54,716 nucleotides of DNA from Candidatus Omnitrophota bacterium (GTDB lineage: Bacteria; Omnitrophota; Gorgyraeia; Gorgyraeales; Gorgyraeaceae): positions 11,560-66,275 of the forward strand of contig DNHS01000035.1 of the NCBI GenBank assembly GCA_003485765.1. Reading direction: 5' to 3'. Every line of letters begins with the position of its first letter. Position 1 is the first letter of the stretch. Of this stretch, positions 1 through 8,385 are shown piece by piece. Made by a program: the position numbers and the translations under genes. The notes below the pieces were generated by a model, which had not been told where the DNA came from, made no database searches, and worked only from the letters and a program-made list of their open reading frames with translations.

Positions 1-897
1 CGGATGATGTTCGGCGTGAATAAAAGCCCTCTTGCCGGAAGGGACGGTAAATATGTTACTTCCAGAGCGCTTCGCGAAAGGCTTTTTAAAGAACTTGAGA
101 CAAACGTATCTTTGCGCATAGAGGAAACAGACAGCCCGGATACATTTCTTGTGTCAGGCAGGGGAGAATTGCATTTGGCAATTTTAATAGAAACCATGCG
201 GCGCGAAGGTTTTGAACTTCAGGTTTCTCAGCCGGAAGCTATTTTTATTGAAAAAGACGGAATAAAAATGGAGCCTTTTGAATTTTTAACCATTGAAGTC
301 CCTTCGGAATATCAGGGCGTGGTCATAGAGGAAGTAGGCAGGCGCAAGGCTCGTCTTAAAAATATGTTCCAGGGTTCAAAAAGCATTGTTTATTTTGAAT
401 ATGAAATTTCAACGCGAGCTGTAATAGGTTTAAAAGCCATGTTTATGACAAAAACGCGCGGGAATGCTATAATAAATCATGCATTCGATGAATATGAGCC
501 TATGGACGAAAGTCTTTCTTTTATCAATTCTCATGGTTCGTTAGTGTCTTCTGAAAAAGGCATTTCCACATCATACGCTCTCAATAATGCTCAGGAGCGC
601 GGTGAATTATTTATAGGCCCGAACGTTGGCGTTTACGAAGGCATGATTATCGGCCAGAATTCCAGGCCGGAAGACCTTGATATGAGCCCCTGTAAAACAA
701 AAAAACTTACCAATATGAGGGCTGCAGGTTCTGATGACGCTATTATACTTACGCCTCCCAAGGAAATGACCTTGGAACTTTCCATAGAATATCTCGGCAG
801 CGATGAGCTCCTGGAAGTGACCCCTAAAAATCTCAGGCTAAGAAAAAAGATCTTAGACCCATTAGTCCGTAAACGTTCAAAAAGAATAGCCAAATAG
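1..897 (+). CDS. typA: Ribosome-associated GTPase TypA/BipA, C-terminal half (5' end outside window)
   Basis: The frame is open from base 1 and ends with TAG at 895-897, giving 298 codons; family members are about 600 residues, so the GTPase domain lies upstream of the window. What remains matches translational-GTPase domains III and V and the TypA-specific C-terminal domain. I see the SGRGELHLAILIETMRREGFE segment, the EVGRRKARL segment of the EF-G-type domain V, and the TypA-like stretch GPNVGVYEGMIIGQN followed by a CKTKKLTNMRAAGSD segment and a basic tail. TypA binds the ribosome and supports 50S assembly and stress or cold adaptation. No truncation is visible other than the window edge. 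Confidence 0.95.
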   Translation, partial: RMMFGVNKSPLAGRDGKYVTSRALRERLFKELETNVSLRIEETDSPDTFLVSGRGELHLAILIETMRREGFELQVSQPEAIFIEKDGIKMEPFEFLTIEVPSEYQGVVIEEVGRRKARLKNMFQGSKSIVYFEYEISTRAVIGLKAMFMTKTRGNAIINHAFDEYEPMDESLSFINSHGSLVSSEKGISTSYALNNAQERGELFIGPNVGVYEGMIIGQNSRPEDLDMSPCKTKKLTNMRAAGSDDAIILTPPKEMTLELSIEYLGSDELLEVTPKNLRLRKKILDPLVRKRSKRIAK

Positions 898-1006
898 AAA
901 GTGGTCTTGACTGTTCCCGCTATTTTTAACATTGCTTATATTATCAAGAAGTAGTATCATATATTTACTAAGCCACAAAGGGTGGCAATGAAAGGAGGAG
1001 TGTAGT

Positions 1007-1177
1007 ATGAAAAATTTATCCAAATCATTTATAGTTATCGGCTGTTTTTTATTAGTTATAGCGGTACTTTCAAAATTTACATTTCCTATATTACGTAACG
1101 CGTTATCAATGAGGGCTATTGGTTTCGTGATTTTAGCAAATACTTCTTTTTTATTAGCTATTTTATTCAAGAAATAA
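1007..1177 (+). CDS. Small two-helix membrane protein, unknown function
   Basis: This is a 56-residue frame that starts at ATG 1007 behind a very strong Shine-Dalgarno (aaaggaggag, 989-998). The sequence has a short basic start (MKNLSKSF), a first hydrophobic helix at about residues 8-22, a short loop with P28 and R30, a second hydrophobic helix at about 39-54, and a KK end. It therefore looks like a two-span inner-membrane peptide. It lies between typA and the convergent comM gene, and no family is recognised. The ribosome site and membrane-protein composition make it more likely real than chance. Confidence 0.6.
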   Translation: MKNLSKSFIVIGCFLLVIAVLSKFTFPILRNALSMRAIGFVILANTSFLLAILFKK

Positions 1178-1206
1178 CCTATTCTAACCTGGTTGGATTT
1201 TTCAGG

Positions 1207-2736
1207 TTACACCCACATATTCCTATCCAAACTCCTATATTGTATTGCTTCAGATACATGGTCAGGCCATATATCAGGTTTACCTTCCAGATCTGCGATA
1301 GTCCGCGAAACTCTCAGTATCTTGTCGTAACACCTGGCGCTGAAGCCAAGTTCAGTAATAGCTATTTTCAATAAATCCCTGCTTGCGTCATCTAGTTTGC
1401 AGTATCTTCTTGCGAGTTTGTGGCTCATCTGGGAATTCGCAAAAATACCCTCATCTTTAAACCTTGCAAGCTGTATCTCCCTTGCCTGCATTATCCTGCT
1501 CCGTATTACCTCTGATTTTTCTCCAGAACTTTCATCTGACAGGTCTTTATATTTTACAGAAGGCACTTCTATATGGATATCAATCCTGTCCAACAATGGC
1601 CCTGATACCTTTGACATATATTTTTGTATCTGATTTGGAGTACAATGACATTGTTTCTTGGTATCTGTAAGATATCCGCACGGGCAGGGGTTCATTGCGC
1701 AGACAAGCATAAATTTAGAAGGGAATCTTACAATGCTGTTTATTCTAGATACAGTTACATAGCCATCTTCAAGCGGCTGCCTTAATGCTTCCAGGACATT
1801 TCTGTGGAATTCAGGTAGTTCATCCATAAATAATACCCCATTATGAGCAAGGCTTACTTCCCCTGGCTTAGGAACAGTCCCGCCTCCGACCAAAGATATG
1901 TCAGAGGCAGTATGATGAGGGGTTCTAAAAGGCCTTGTTCGTATAATAGAGCTTTTTGCCGGGATAAGGCCTAATACGCTGTGAATCTTTGTAGTTTCCA
2001 AAGATTCTTCAATTGTCATTTCAGGGATTATTGTAGGAAGCCTTTTAGCGAGCATAGTTTTTCCACTGCCAGGAGGGCCAATCATTATTATATTATGGTT
2101 TCCAGAGCTTGCTATTTCCATTGCTCTTTTTGCTAAAAATTGGCCTTTTACATCTGAGAAATCCAATTCGTAATTCTGGATTTTTTCAAGTAAGATTTCT
2201 TTATCAGGGGAGAGAGGGGCAATTATGTCAATACCTTTTAAAAAATTAGATACATTACTAAGCGTGCTTACAGGATAAGTTTCTAAGCCTTCTACTATAC
2301 TTGCCTCGCGAGCATTTTCTTCAGGTAGAATTAGTTTTTTGCGAGAATTTTTCAAAGACATTGCTATTGGAAGCGCGCCTTTTATTGGCCTTATCTTCCC
2401 ATTTAAGGCAAGTTCGCCCAGAAATACAAAATCTTTAAGGATATTAAAATCTATCTGGCCTGACGCAGCAAGTATTCCTATTGCAATAGGCAGGTCAAAC
2501 GAAGGGCCTTCTTTTTTAATATCGCATGGAGCCAAATTTATGGTGATTTTTTCTGAAGGGTATTCAAACTGGCTATTTTTAATAGCTGCTTTTACCCTGT
2601 CCCTGGATTCTCTGATAGCAGCATCAGGAAGCCCGACTATCACCACATTTGGCAAGCCCCTTGTTATATCAACCTCGATTTCAATAGGCTTTGCCTCAAT
2701 GCCTATTGTTGCAGATGAAAATATCCTTGAAAGCAT
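1207..2736 (-). CDS. comM: YifB/ComM-type Mg-chelatase-like AAA+ ATPase
   Basis: The protein has 509 residues, the usual family length. An N-terminal lon-protease-like ChlI domain (MLSRIFSSATIGIEAKPIEI onward) covers about residues 1-170. An AAA+ Mg-chelatase domain follows, with Walker A GPPGSGKT at 220-227, a Walker B-like LFMDELPEF at about 302-310, and the YifB cysteine cluster CAMNPCPCG...CHC at about 346-365. ComM is a hexameric branch-migration helicase used when single-stranded DNA is integrated during natural transformation. The minus-strand start has an aaggaga ribosome site 5-11 nt upstream. It is monocistronic and convergent with the small membrane gene; a 7-bp inverted repeat (1185-1209) overlaps its stop codon. 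Confidence 0.95.
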   Translation of the reverse strand: MLSRIFSSATIGIEAKPIEIEVDITRGLPNVVIVGLPDAAIRESRDRVKAAIKNSQFEYPSEKITINLAPCDIKKEGPSFDLPIAIGILAASGQIDFNILKDFVFLGELALNGKIRPIKGALPIAMSLKNSRKKLILPEENAREASIVEGLETYPVSTLSNVSNFLKGIDIIAPLSPDKEILLEKIQNYELDFSDVKGQFLAKRAMEIASSGNHNIIMIGPPGSGKTMLAKRLPTIIPEMTIEESLETTKIHSVLGLIPAKSSIIRTRPFRTPHHTASDISLVGGGTVPKPGEVSLAHNGVLFMDELPEFHRNVLEALRQPLEDGYVTVSRINSIVRFPSKFMLVCAMNPCPCGYLTDTKKQCHCTPNQIQKYMSKVSGPLLDRIDIHIEVPSVKYKDLSDESSGEKSEVIRSRIMQAREIQLARFKDEGIFANSQMSHKLARRYCKLDDASRDLLKIAITELGFSARCYDKILRVSRTIADLEGKPDIWPDHVSEAIQYRSLDRNMWV

Positions 2737-2842
2737 AATGCGTCTCCTTTTGGTTGAACAACTTTACACTTTTGACACTACCATATATGACACATCTCGA
2801 GGGGGTTTTCTTTCAAAAAAGTTACCAAAATAATGGGCTGGC

Positions 2843-2871
2843 TTGACAATTGGGGCCCTATAAGGTATACT
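2843..2871 (+). promoter_or_regulatory. Sigma-70-type promoter of the barrel-protein genes
   Basis: TTGACA (2843-2848), a 17-bp spacer and TATACT (2866-2871) lie 56 bp before the start at 2927. The match is near-consensus and no gene overlaps it. Confidence 0.75.
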
Positions 2872-2926
2872 TCATTACAAATAAATATAGTATATTATAA
2901 TCTATTATAAAGAAAGGTACTATTTT

Positions 2927-3784
2927 ATGAAAAAACAATACCTTCTTATTTTGTCCCTAATAATATCAATATGTTGCATAACAGCAAAATATGGCTTTGC
3001 TGCTACTGTAGGAAATGCGCTTGATCTAGATCTGCCTCAGAGATCAGCTGTATTGCGTCAAGAGATAGTAAAAGATACTTTGGATGAGTATGAACAGGCA
3101 GTTAAAATCAAAGGGTCGTTTGATATAGAATTTGTATTTGATAAAGATTTACATGTTAATCCTGATCTGACTAAAGCTGAAATAAAAGGTCAGTGGTATA
3201 TGGCTAAGTTTGGGATGACTATTTTAAATAGAGTGGAGCCGTATATTAAAATTGGCACATCTACTTTAGAAACAAGATGGAAACAAAGCGGCGCAACGGA
3301 AATAGAAGTGGGCGCTGACAATGGTTTTGCTTGGGGAGGCGGGTTAAAGGCTAATATAGTAGAATTTTCAGGTGGAGTTAGGTTAACAGGAGATTGGCAA
3401 TATAGAACTACTGAGCCTGATGTTAACGAAATTACTGTTAATGGAATTGCAGTAAATGATGCTGGAGCTACATTTAAAGTTGACGAATGGCAGGTAAGCC
3501 TTCTTTTGAGCAAAAAATTTGAAATCCCATTGAAATTGCAAAATATCTATATAGTGCCTTATACTGGCATAAGTTATGCTGATTCTAACGTAGATGTGAG
3601 TTTTCGTAATGCCAATAGTCCAACAGTAGATTACTCGCTTTTTGACGCAAATAATAAAAAACTTTATGGCTTTGTATTAGGATGCGATATTGTGCCCAGT
3701 TTAAGCAGTTCTTTTATTTACAGCATAGAGCTTAGGCTTGTGGATGAGACTGCATTGAGCTTAGGCGGCGCAATGAAGTTTTAA
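2927..3784 (+). CDS. Secreted outer-membrane beta-barrel-like protein, paralog 1
   Basis: The protein has 285 residues. A Sec signal peptide covers about residues 1-25 (basic start, hydrophobic core, likely cleavage after FAA). The mature part alternates polar and hydrophobic residues in beta-strand fashion, with glycine/aromatic turns such as FAWGGGLKANIVEFSGGVRL. The chain ends in GGAMKF, and a terminal phenylalanine is typical of BAM-inserted barrels. No enzymatic motif is seen. The next gene starts 13 bp downstream and encodes a clear paralog with matching landmarks (ALDLDLPQRS/ADMSVPEAS, EWQVSLLLSKKF/EWQISLLASKKF, GCDIVPSLSS/GCDIIPSLSS). The pair arose by tandem duplication. The outer-membrane location is inferred from composition. 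Confidence 0.7.
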   Translation: MKKQYLLILSLIISICCITAKYGFAATVGNALDLDLPQRSAVLRQEIVKDTLDEYEQAVKIKGSFDIEFVFDKDLHVNPDLTKAEIKGQWYMAKFGMTILNRVEPYIKIGTSTLETRWKQSGATEIEVGADNGFAWGGGLKANIVEFSGGVRLTGDWQYRTTEPDVNEITVNGIAVNDAGATFKVDEWQVSLLLSKKFEIPLKLQNIYIVPYTGISYADSNVDVSFRNANSPTVDYSLFDANNKKLYGFVLGCDIVPSLSSSFIYSIELRLVDETALSLGGAMKF

Positions 3785-3796
3785 GGAGGCATAAGA

Positions 3797-4648
3797 ATGA
3801 GAAAAAATATTTTCATAATAACGATAATTTTATCATTATTTTTTACAGGTACTTCTTTTGCTCTAACTGTGGGCGGCCAGGCTGATATGAGCGTGCCTGA
3901 AGCGTCTTTCTTTTCAAAAGAAAGGGCTGTAGGAGATGCGTTGGATTCTTATGAATCAGAAGTAAAGATGAAGGCGGGTTTTGATGTAGAATTTATATTC
4001 AACAAAAGGCTCGCTACGTCTAGTGAGGATACAAATGTTAAATTAGAAGGCCAGAATATGAATTTTAAATTTTCAATGAATTATTCAGACGTATTAGAAC
4101 CATACGTAAAAATCGGAACATCTAACTTAAGGGTGAAATGGGGACAGAATGGGAAGAATGTCATAGTGGATGCTAAGCCAGGATTTGTATTAGGAGGAGG
4201 CATAAAGGCAAAGTTATGGCAATTTCCTGCTACAGGCATAAAATTGACTCTAGACGGCCAGTATAAAGATAGTCAATTGGATTTTGATACAGCTAAGATA
4301 GACGGTTCAACTTCAACGGCTTTTGTCACTAATGAGACATTTTATATAAAAGAGTGGCAGATAAGTTTATTGGCCAGTAAAAAATTCATATTTCCTATGG
4401 GTATGCAGGATTGTTATACTGTTCCATATATGGGCCTTACTTATTCAGATTCAGATGTTAATGTGCATTTTACACAGAGTACATCAGGTTTGCTTTATTC
4501 TACTTATAATGCAGGGGATAAGAGCCCTATAGGCCTTGTTTTCGGGTGCGATATAATACCTTCTCTTTCGAGCTGGTACTTGTATAGCTTTGAATTAAGG
4601 CTTATTAACGAGATAGCCTTTACATTGTCAGGCACGATGAAGTTTTAA
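3797..4648 (+). CDS. Secreted outer-membrane beta-barrel-like protein, paralog 2
   Basis: The protein has 283 residues with a signal peptide at about 1-23 (cleavage near SFA). It is the tandem paralog of the preceding protein and follows it by 13 bp behind an aaggaggc ribosome site, so the two are probably co-transcribed from the promoter at 2843. Conserved positions include PYVKIGTSNLRVKW, the GGGIKAKL turn, EWQISLLASKKF, VPYMGLTYSDSDVNV and the C-terminal LSGTMKF with a terminal Phe. Function is unknown. A structural or porin-like envelope role is inferred from the strand pattern only. Confidence 0.7.
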   Translation: MRKNIFIITIILSLFFTGTSFALTVGGQADMSVPEASFFSKERAVGDALDSYESEVKMKAGFDVEFIFNKRLATSSEDTNVKLEGQNMNFKFSMNYSDVLEPYVKIGTSNLRVKWGQNGKNVIVDAKPGFVLGGGIKAKLWQFPATGIKLTLDGQYKDSQLDFDTAKIDGSTSTAFVTNETFYIKEWQISLLASKKFIFPMGMQDCYTVPYMGLTYSDSDVNVHFTQSTSGLLYSTYNAGDKSPIGLVFGCDIIPSLSSWYLYSFELRLINEIAFTLSGTMKF

Positions 4649-4731
4649 ATCCTTTTCTTTTTACTTGCCATAAGCCCTATCTATTATATATAATAAGAAA
4701 TTAACATATGGGATTAGGTTGAGGAGGCAAT

Positions 4732-5169
4732 GTGGGGTATTTTGCCAAGAATCCGGTATTTTTTACAGCGCTTATGGCATGGCTTGTAGCTCAGACTATA
4801 AAGGTTGCAATAGGAGTTATACGCGAAAAGAAGTTTAATTTCAGATGGTTTGTCGGGGCAGGCGGTATGCCTAGCTCTCACGCAGCTACTGTATCAGCTC
4901 TTGCTACAGCAGTAGGACTTACATATGGTTTTACGTCTCCTTTTTTCGCAATCGCGTTTTTCTTTGCGTTTATAACAATGTTTGACGCGCAAGGTGTGAG
5001 GCGTCAGAGTGGGCATCAGGCAGAGGCCCTTAATCAAATTATAGAGGACATATACCTAAATAAAGGCATTCAACAGGAAAGACTGAAGGAATTATTGGGG
5101 CATACGCCTATACAGGTATTTATAGGCGCTGCAATAGGAATTCTTGTAGCTCTTTTTTGTTATCGCTAA
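4732..5169 (+). CDS. Divergent PAP2-family (DUF212) membrane protein
   Basis: The protein has 145 residues and starts at GTG 4732, four bases after gaggagg (4721-4727). The nearby ATG at 4730 is out of frame. The conserved GGMPSSHAA motif is at about residues 44-52 and FDAQGVRRQSGHQA at about 84-97, which are hallmarks of the DUF212 family related to acid phosphatase/vanadium haloperoxidase proteins. Three or four hydrophobic segments suggest an inner-membrane protein. Its reaction is not established; a lipid-phosphate phosphatase-like role is inferred. It probably belongs to an operon with the L,D-transpeptidase (14 bp gap) and accA. Confidence 0.9.
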   Translation: MGYFAKNPVFFTALMAWLVAQTIKVAIGVIREKKFNFRWFVGAGGMPSSHAATVSALATAVGLTYGFTSPFFAIAFFFAFITMFDAQGVRRQSGHQAEALNQIIEDIYLNKGIQQERLKELLGHTPIQVFIGAAIGILVALFCYR

Positions 5170-5183
5170 GGAGGGGAGGCAAG

Positions 5184-6077
5184 GTGAACAGGATATTGAC
5201 TGGGGTTGGCATAGGGCTTGCGGGAATAGGCTTAATAATATTAGTTATATTCGGCATGAAAAATTTAGGCAATAATGTGGATGTTAAGCCCATAGAGGCG
5301 CTTATTAAAGACAGTAAGTTGGATGAAGCAAAGATAATCATAGATCAGATAGCAGAAAAAAAACCTGATGCTAAAGCCCTTGGAAAAATATATTTTGAAC
5401 TAGCAGGTTCTTATGAAAATAAAAATGATATAGTAAAAGCAAGGGATTTATACCAGCTCATCCTGAAAAAATACCAGAATGTAGAAAACATTTCAGAGGT
5501 TCAGGACAAGATGGGCAAGCTTAATATCGCTATTCTTTTCTCCAAGGTCGTAACTGATAAGGATACGCTTTATGTAATAGAGCCAGGCGATACGCTTATA
5601 AATATTGCAAAAAAGTTCAAAACTACAGTTGATCTTATAAAGATGGCTAATTCTCTAAAAAGCGAAAATATAAAAGCCAGGGGAAAATTAAAGATTTCAA
5701 AAGCAAAATATAAAATACTGGTTGATAAATCTCAGAATATATTAACGCTTCTGAGCGATGATGATATCATAAAGGTTTACCGCGTTTCAACGGGAGAAAA
5801 TAACTGTACCCCTGTTGGGAATTTCAAGATAGTGAATAAGATCATAGACCCTGTATGGTATACAGAGAAGGCAATGGTGCCAGCGGAGAGTCCCGATAAT
5901 GTGCTTGGTTCAAGATGGATGGGGTTTAACTTGCCGGGTTATGGCATTCATGGCACAGTCTCTCCGGAAAAGATAGGACAGCAGGCTACAAAGGGATGCG
6001 TAAGGATGATTAATGCTGAAGTAGAAGAGCTTTATAAGATAGTCCCTGTAGGCACTGAAGTTACGATAGTGGATTAA
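5184..6077 (+). CDS. L,D-transpeptidase (YkuD) with LysM domain
   Basis: I choose GTG 5184 because gaggggagg (5171-5179) lies just upstream; an earlier in-frame TTG at 5157 would overlap the previous gene. The 297-residue product has a membrane anchor at about 5-24, a short alpha-helical TPR-like stretch at 35-110, a LysM domain at about 129-172 (YVIEPGDTLINIAKKFKTT), and a YkuD catalytic domain at 177-297. The active-site signature has His256 (GIHGT) and Cys272-Val-Arg274 (TKGCVRM). Such enzymes make 3-3 peptidoglycan cross-links or attach proteins to the wall on the periplasmic side. It lies between a PAP2-like gene and accA, 11 bp from the latter. Confidence 0.93.
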   Translation: MNRILTGVGIGLAGIGLIILVIFGMKNLGNNVDVKPIEALIKDSKLDEAKIIIDQIAEKKPDAKALGKIYFELAGSYENKNDIVKARDLYQLILKKYQNVENISEVQDKMGKLNIAILFSKVVTDKDTLYVIEPGDTLINIAKKFKTTVDLIKMANSLKSENIKARGKLKISKAKYKILVDKSQNILTLLSDDDIIKVYRVSTGENNCTPVGNFKIVNKIIDPVWYTEKAMVPAESPDNVLGSRWMGFNLPGYGIHGTVSPEKIGQQATKGCVRMINAEVEELYKIVPVGTEVTIVD

Positions 6078-6088
6078 ACGAGGAGATA

Positions 6089-7042
6089 ATGTCCAGCATA
6101 GTATTGGATTTCGAAAGGCCCATATTAGAATTAGAGCGTAAGATAAATGAACTGAAATCTCTTGCTTCAGACGGAAGCATTGATCTTGAAGAGGAGATCA
6201 AGACTCTTGAGGCAAGGCTTGAGAAATTAAAAAAAGAAGTGTTCGAGGCTCTCACCCCATGGCAGAGAGTCCAGATAGCGAGGCATCCCAAGAGGCCGTA
6301 CACAATGGATTATATAAATATGACAATGATGGATTTTGTTGAAATCCATGGCGACAGGATGTTCAGCGATGATAAAGCCATGATAGGCGGGTTTGCGAAG
6401 ATTGATGGAGAGAAGGTGCTTGTTATAGGCCATCAAAAAGGCAGGGATACGAAAGAGAATATTATAAGGAGTTTTGGCAGCGCGCATCCTGAAGGATACC
6501 GCAAGGCAATAAGGCTGATGGAGCTTGCCAATAAATTTGATATTCCGATAGTTACTTTTATTGATACGCCCGGCGCATATCCAGGAATAGGGGCAGAGGA
6601 ACGCGGCCAGGCAAATTCAATAGCTTATAATTTAAGGGAGATGATGCTTTTAAAAGTGCCTATAATTGTTGTTGTGATAGGAGAAGGCGGGAGCGGAGGG
6701 GCTCTTGGCATAGGAGTAGGCGACAGAGTCTATGTAATGGAAAATGCGTATTATTCTGTAATATCTCCTGAGGGCTGCGCTGCAATTCTTTGGAAAGACA
6801 GATTAAAGGCTCCTGAGGCAGCAGAGGTATTAAAACTTACCGCAAAAAATCTTCTTGGCCTAGGTCTTATTGATGAAGAAATCCCAGAGCCTCTAGGCGG
6901 AGCCCATAGGGATCCAGAAAAGGCAGCTCAGGCGATAAAAAAGGTTATTAAGAAAGCATTAAAGGAATTAAAATCAATCCCGAAAGAAGAGCTTCTAAAA
7001 CTCCGCTACGAAAAATTCAGGAAGATGGGGGCTGTGGTATAA
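6089..7042 (+). CDS. accA: Acetyl-CoA carboxylase carboxyltransferase subunit alpha
   Basis: The protein has 317 residues, the usual AccA length. A coiled-coil N-terminus covers about 8-52. The ALTPWQRVQIARHPKRPYTM segment, the FIDTPGAYPGIGAEERGQ motif at about 157-174 and the oxyanion-loop GEGGSGGALGIGVGDRV at about 198-214 are all intact. With AccD it transfers the carboxyl group from biotinyl-AccB to acetyl-CoA to form malonyl-CoA, the first step of fatty-acid synthesis; accB, accC and accD are not in this window. A gaggag site precedes the ATG. The gene ends three bases before a tRNA gene, so read-through transcription of the tRNA is likely. Confidence 0.97.
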   Translation: MSSIVLDFERPILELERKINELKSLASDGSIDLEEEIKTLEARLEKLKKEVFEALTPWQRVQIARHPKRPYTMDYINMTMMDFVEIHGDRMFSDDKAMIGGFAKIDGEKVLVIGHQKGRDTKENIIRSFGSAHPEGYRKAIRLMELANKFDIPIVTFIDTPGAYPGIGAEERGQANSIAYNLREMMLLKVPIIVVVIGEGGSGGALGIGVGDRVYVMENAYYSVISPEGCAAILWKDRLKAPEAAEVLKLTAKNLLGLGLIDEEIPEPLGGAHRDPEKAAQAIKKVIKKALKELKSIPKEELLKLRYEKFRKMGAVV

Positions 7043-7044
7043 TT

Positions 7045-7132
7045 GCCGGGGTGGCGGAATTGGCTGACGCGCACGACTCAAAATCGTGTGAGGTGACCCC
7101 TCGTGTGGGTTCAACTCCCACCCCCGGCACCA
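7045..7132 (+). tRNA. tRNA-Leu, anticodon CAA, CCA encoded
   Basis: A class II tRNA cloverleaf can be drawn. The acceptor stem is GCCGGGG/CCCCGGC, the anticodon stem is CACGA/TCGTG with loop CTCAAAA (anticodon CAA), a variable arm is present, and the T stem is GTGGG/CCCAC with loop TTCAACT. Discriminator A is followed by an encoded CCA (7130-7132). It starts three bases after the accA stop. Confidence 0.95.
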
Positions 7133-7226
7133 TGAACCACTCGCTAAAAATTAGATGTTAAAAATAGTTTTTGCTTGAGTTCATGGCAAGCCAAATTCTT
7201 TTATTTTGCAGGAAACTAAAGATATA

Positions 7227-7245
7227 TGGTGCGGAAGGAGGGAGT
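7227..7245. repeat. Copy of the tRNA-Leu(CAG) 3' end (putative att site, left)
   Basis: Nineteen bases (tggtgcggaaggagggagt) are identical to 14048-14066, the CCA plus acceptor/T-stem end of the minus-strand tRNA-Leu(CAG). A third copy is at 9406. Such tRNA-end repeats are the usual core sites of tyrosine-integrase islands. The 434-nt gene-free stretch 7133-7566 also contains imperfect ttaccag-type repeats (about 7312-7370), a large palindrome and a promoter. Confidence 0.7.
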
Positions 7246-7424
7246 TTATTTAAGGGTTTTCGCATAACCCTAAATAGTACGGCAGATTAAGGCGTAAGTT
7301 GTTGATTTTATAGGAATTACCACTTCTTTCCAGATCTTACCAGAGTTAGCTGTGTCTTACCAGATTTACCCCTCAGCTCCTACAATATTACTACAATAAT
7401 TCTTTAAGAGAACCCTGTTGCTAA

Positions 7425-7474
7425 TCCGTATAAAGTGTATATACTTATTCATAAGTATTGATAGTTTATACGGA
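7425..7474. repeat. Nested palindrome upstream of the AbiE operon (possible operator)
   Basis: Perfect 10-bp arms tccgtataaa (7425-7434) and tttatacgga (7465-7474) enclose a second perfect inverted repeat, atactta/taagtat (7441-7447, 7452-7458). It lies about 40 bp before the promoter at 7516. AbiEi-type antitoxins are known to bind inverted repeats upstream of their operon, so an operator role is a reasonable inference. Confidence 0.5.
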
Positions 7475-7515
7475 GTGCATTATTTTCAGAACTATGACAA
7501 GGGGCAAGATTTTTA

Positions 7516-7543
7516 TTGACATATGGGAAAAGTGTGATATTTT
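7516..7543 (+). promoter_or_regulatory. Probable promoter of the abiE pair
   Basis: TTGACA (7516-7521), a 16-bp spacer and TATTTT (7538-7543) lie 48 bp before the start at 7591. The -10 element is weak. Confidence 0.5.
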
Positions 7544-7590
7544 AGATATGTATAAATGTTAATCGGTTGTTCCTCCAGGAGGTACTTTCT

Positions 7591-8385
7591 ATGAACAGAA
7601 ATACAGTAAGCGCCCTTAGCCAAAAAGAGGCTGAAATTGTCGCACGTTTATCGTATGAGGAAAAAAATATTGTAACAGCTAAAGAGCTAGATTCTTATTT
7701 GCCTGTAGATTTTCAGTACAGAAGGAAATTAGTTTATAGTCTTAAGAAAAAACGGATATTGATTACAATAAAAGGCGGAGTTTATATATTTGTGCCTTTA
7801 GAATCTGTGCCAACCGGACGCCGCGTCAGCGAATTTCTAATCCCGCCTATTTTCTTTCCCAAAAATAACTACTATGTCGGCTATTCAACGATGTTTAATT
7901 ACTATAACTTTACCGATCAGCAGTTTCAGGCAGTGTATGTGCTAAATACGACACTTTCCAGGGAAAGAACAATCGCCGGATTATCTTTTAAATTTACAAA
8001 AATCCCTTCCAACAGGCTTTATGGGTTAGAGAAAATAAACATCAAAGGCGGAGAGGTTATTGTCAGCTCGAAGGAAAGGACACTGGTAGATCTGATTTAC
8101 TATAATAAACCAGTGGGCGGTATTGAGGCGGCCATAGAGATATTTGGACGGTTTGTGAAAGAAAAGAAATGCGATATTAAGAAACTGATTGAATATACCA
8201 TACGGTTTCCCAAAATTAAAACGAGAAAGCGAATAGGGCTTATTCTTGAAAAAGCAGGCGTATCTGATTCAATATTGAAGCCGCTTGAAAAAAGCGTAAA
8301 GAATACATCGCTGATTTCGTTTTCAAACTCCCGCAAAGGAACAAAAAATGAAAGATGGAGAGTCATTGTTAATCCACAAAGATAA
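7591..8385 (+). CDS. AbiEi-family antitoxin / transcriptional regulator (type IV TA)
   Basis: Start ATG 7591 is chosen because ccaggaggt (about 7575-7583) sits seven bases upstream; the frame is also open for eight codons earlier. The 264-residue product has an N-terminal winged-helix region at about 1-70 (TAKELDSYLP, RRKLVYSLKKKRILITIKGGVYI). The AbiEi core follows, with GRRVSEFLIPP, YYVGYSTMFNYY, the SSKERTLVDLIYY motif and IEAAIEIF. In known AbiE systems this protein represses the operon and counteracts the nucleotidyltransferase toxin without direct binding. It overlaps the toxin gene by 38 bases. It sits alone with its toxin between two tRNA-Leu end repeats, as expected for cargo. Confidence 0.85.
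   Translation: MNRNTVSALSQKEAEIVARLSYEEKNIVTAKELDSYLPVDFQYRRKLVYSLKKKRILITIKGGVYIFVPLESVPTGRRVSEFLIPPIFFPKNNYYVGYSTMFNYYNFTDQQFQAVYVLNTTLSRERTIAGLSFKFTKIPSNRLYGLEKINIKGGEVIVSSKERTLVDLIYYNKPVGGIEAAIEIFGRFVKEKKCDIKKLIEYTIRFPKIKTRKRIGLILEKAGVSDSILKPLEKSVKNTSLISFSNSRKGTKNERWRVIVNPQR

Noticed and set aside
1185..1209. 7-bp inverted repeat taacctg/caggtta as a bidirectional terminator between the small gene and comM
   Set aside because: The loop is long (11 nt), the stem is short, no T-tract follows on either strand, and it overlaps the comM stop codon.
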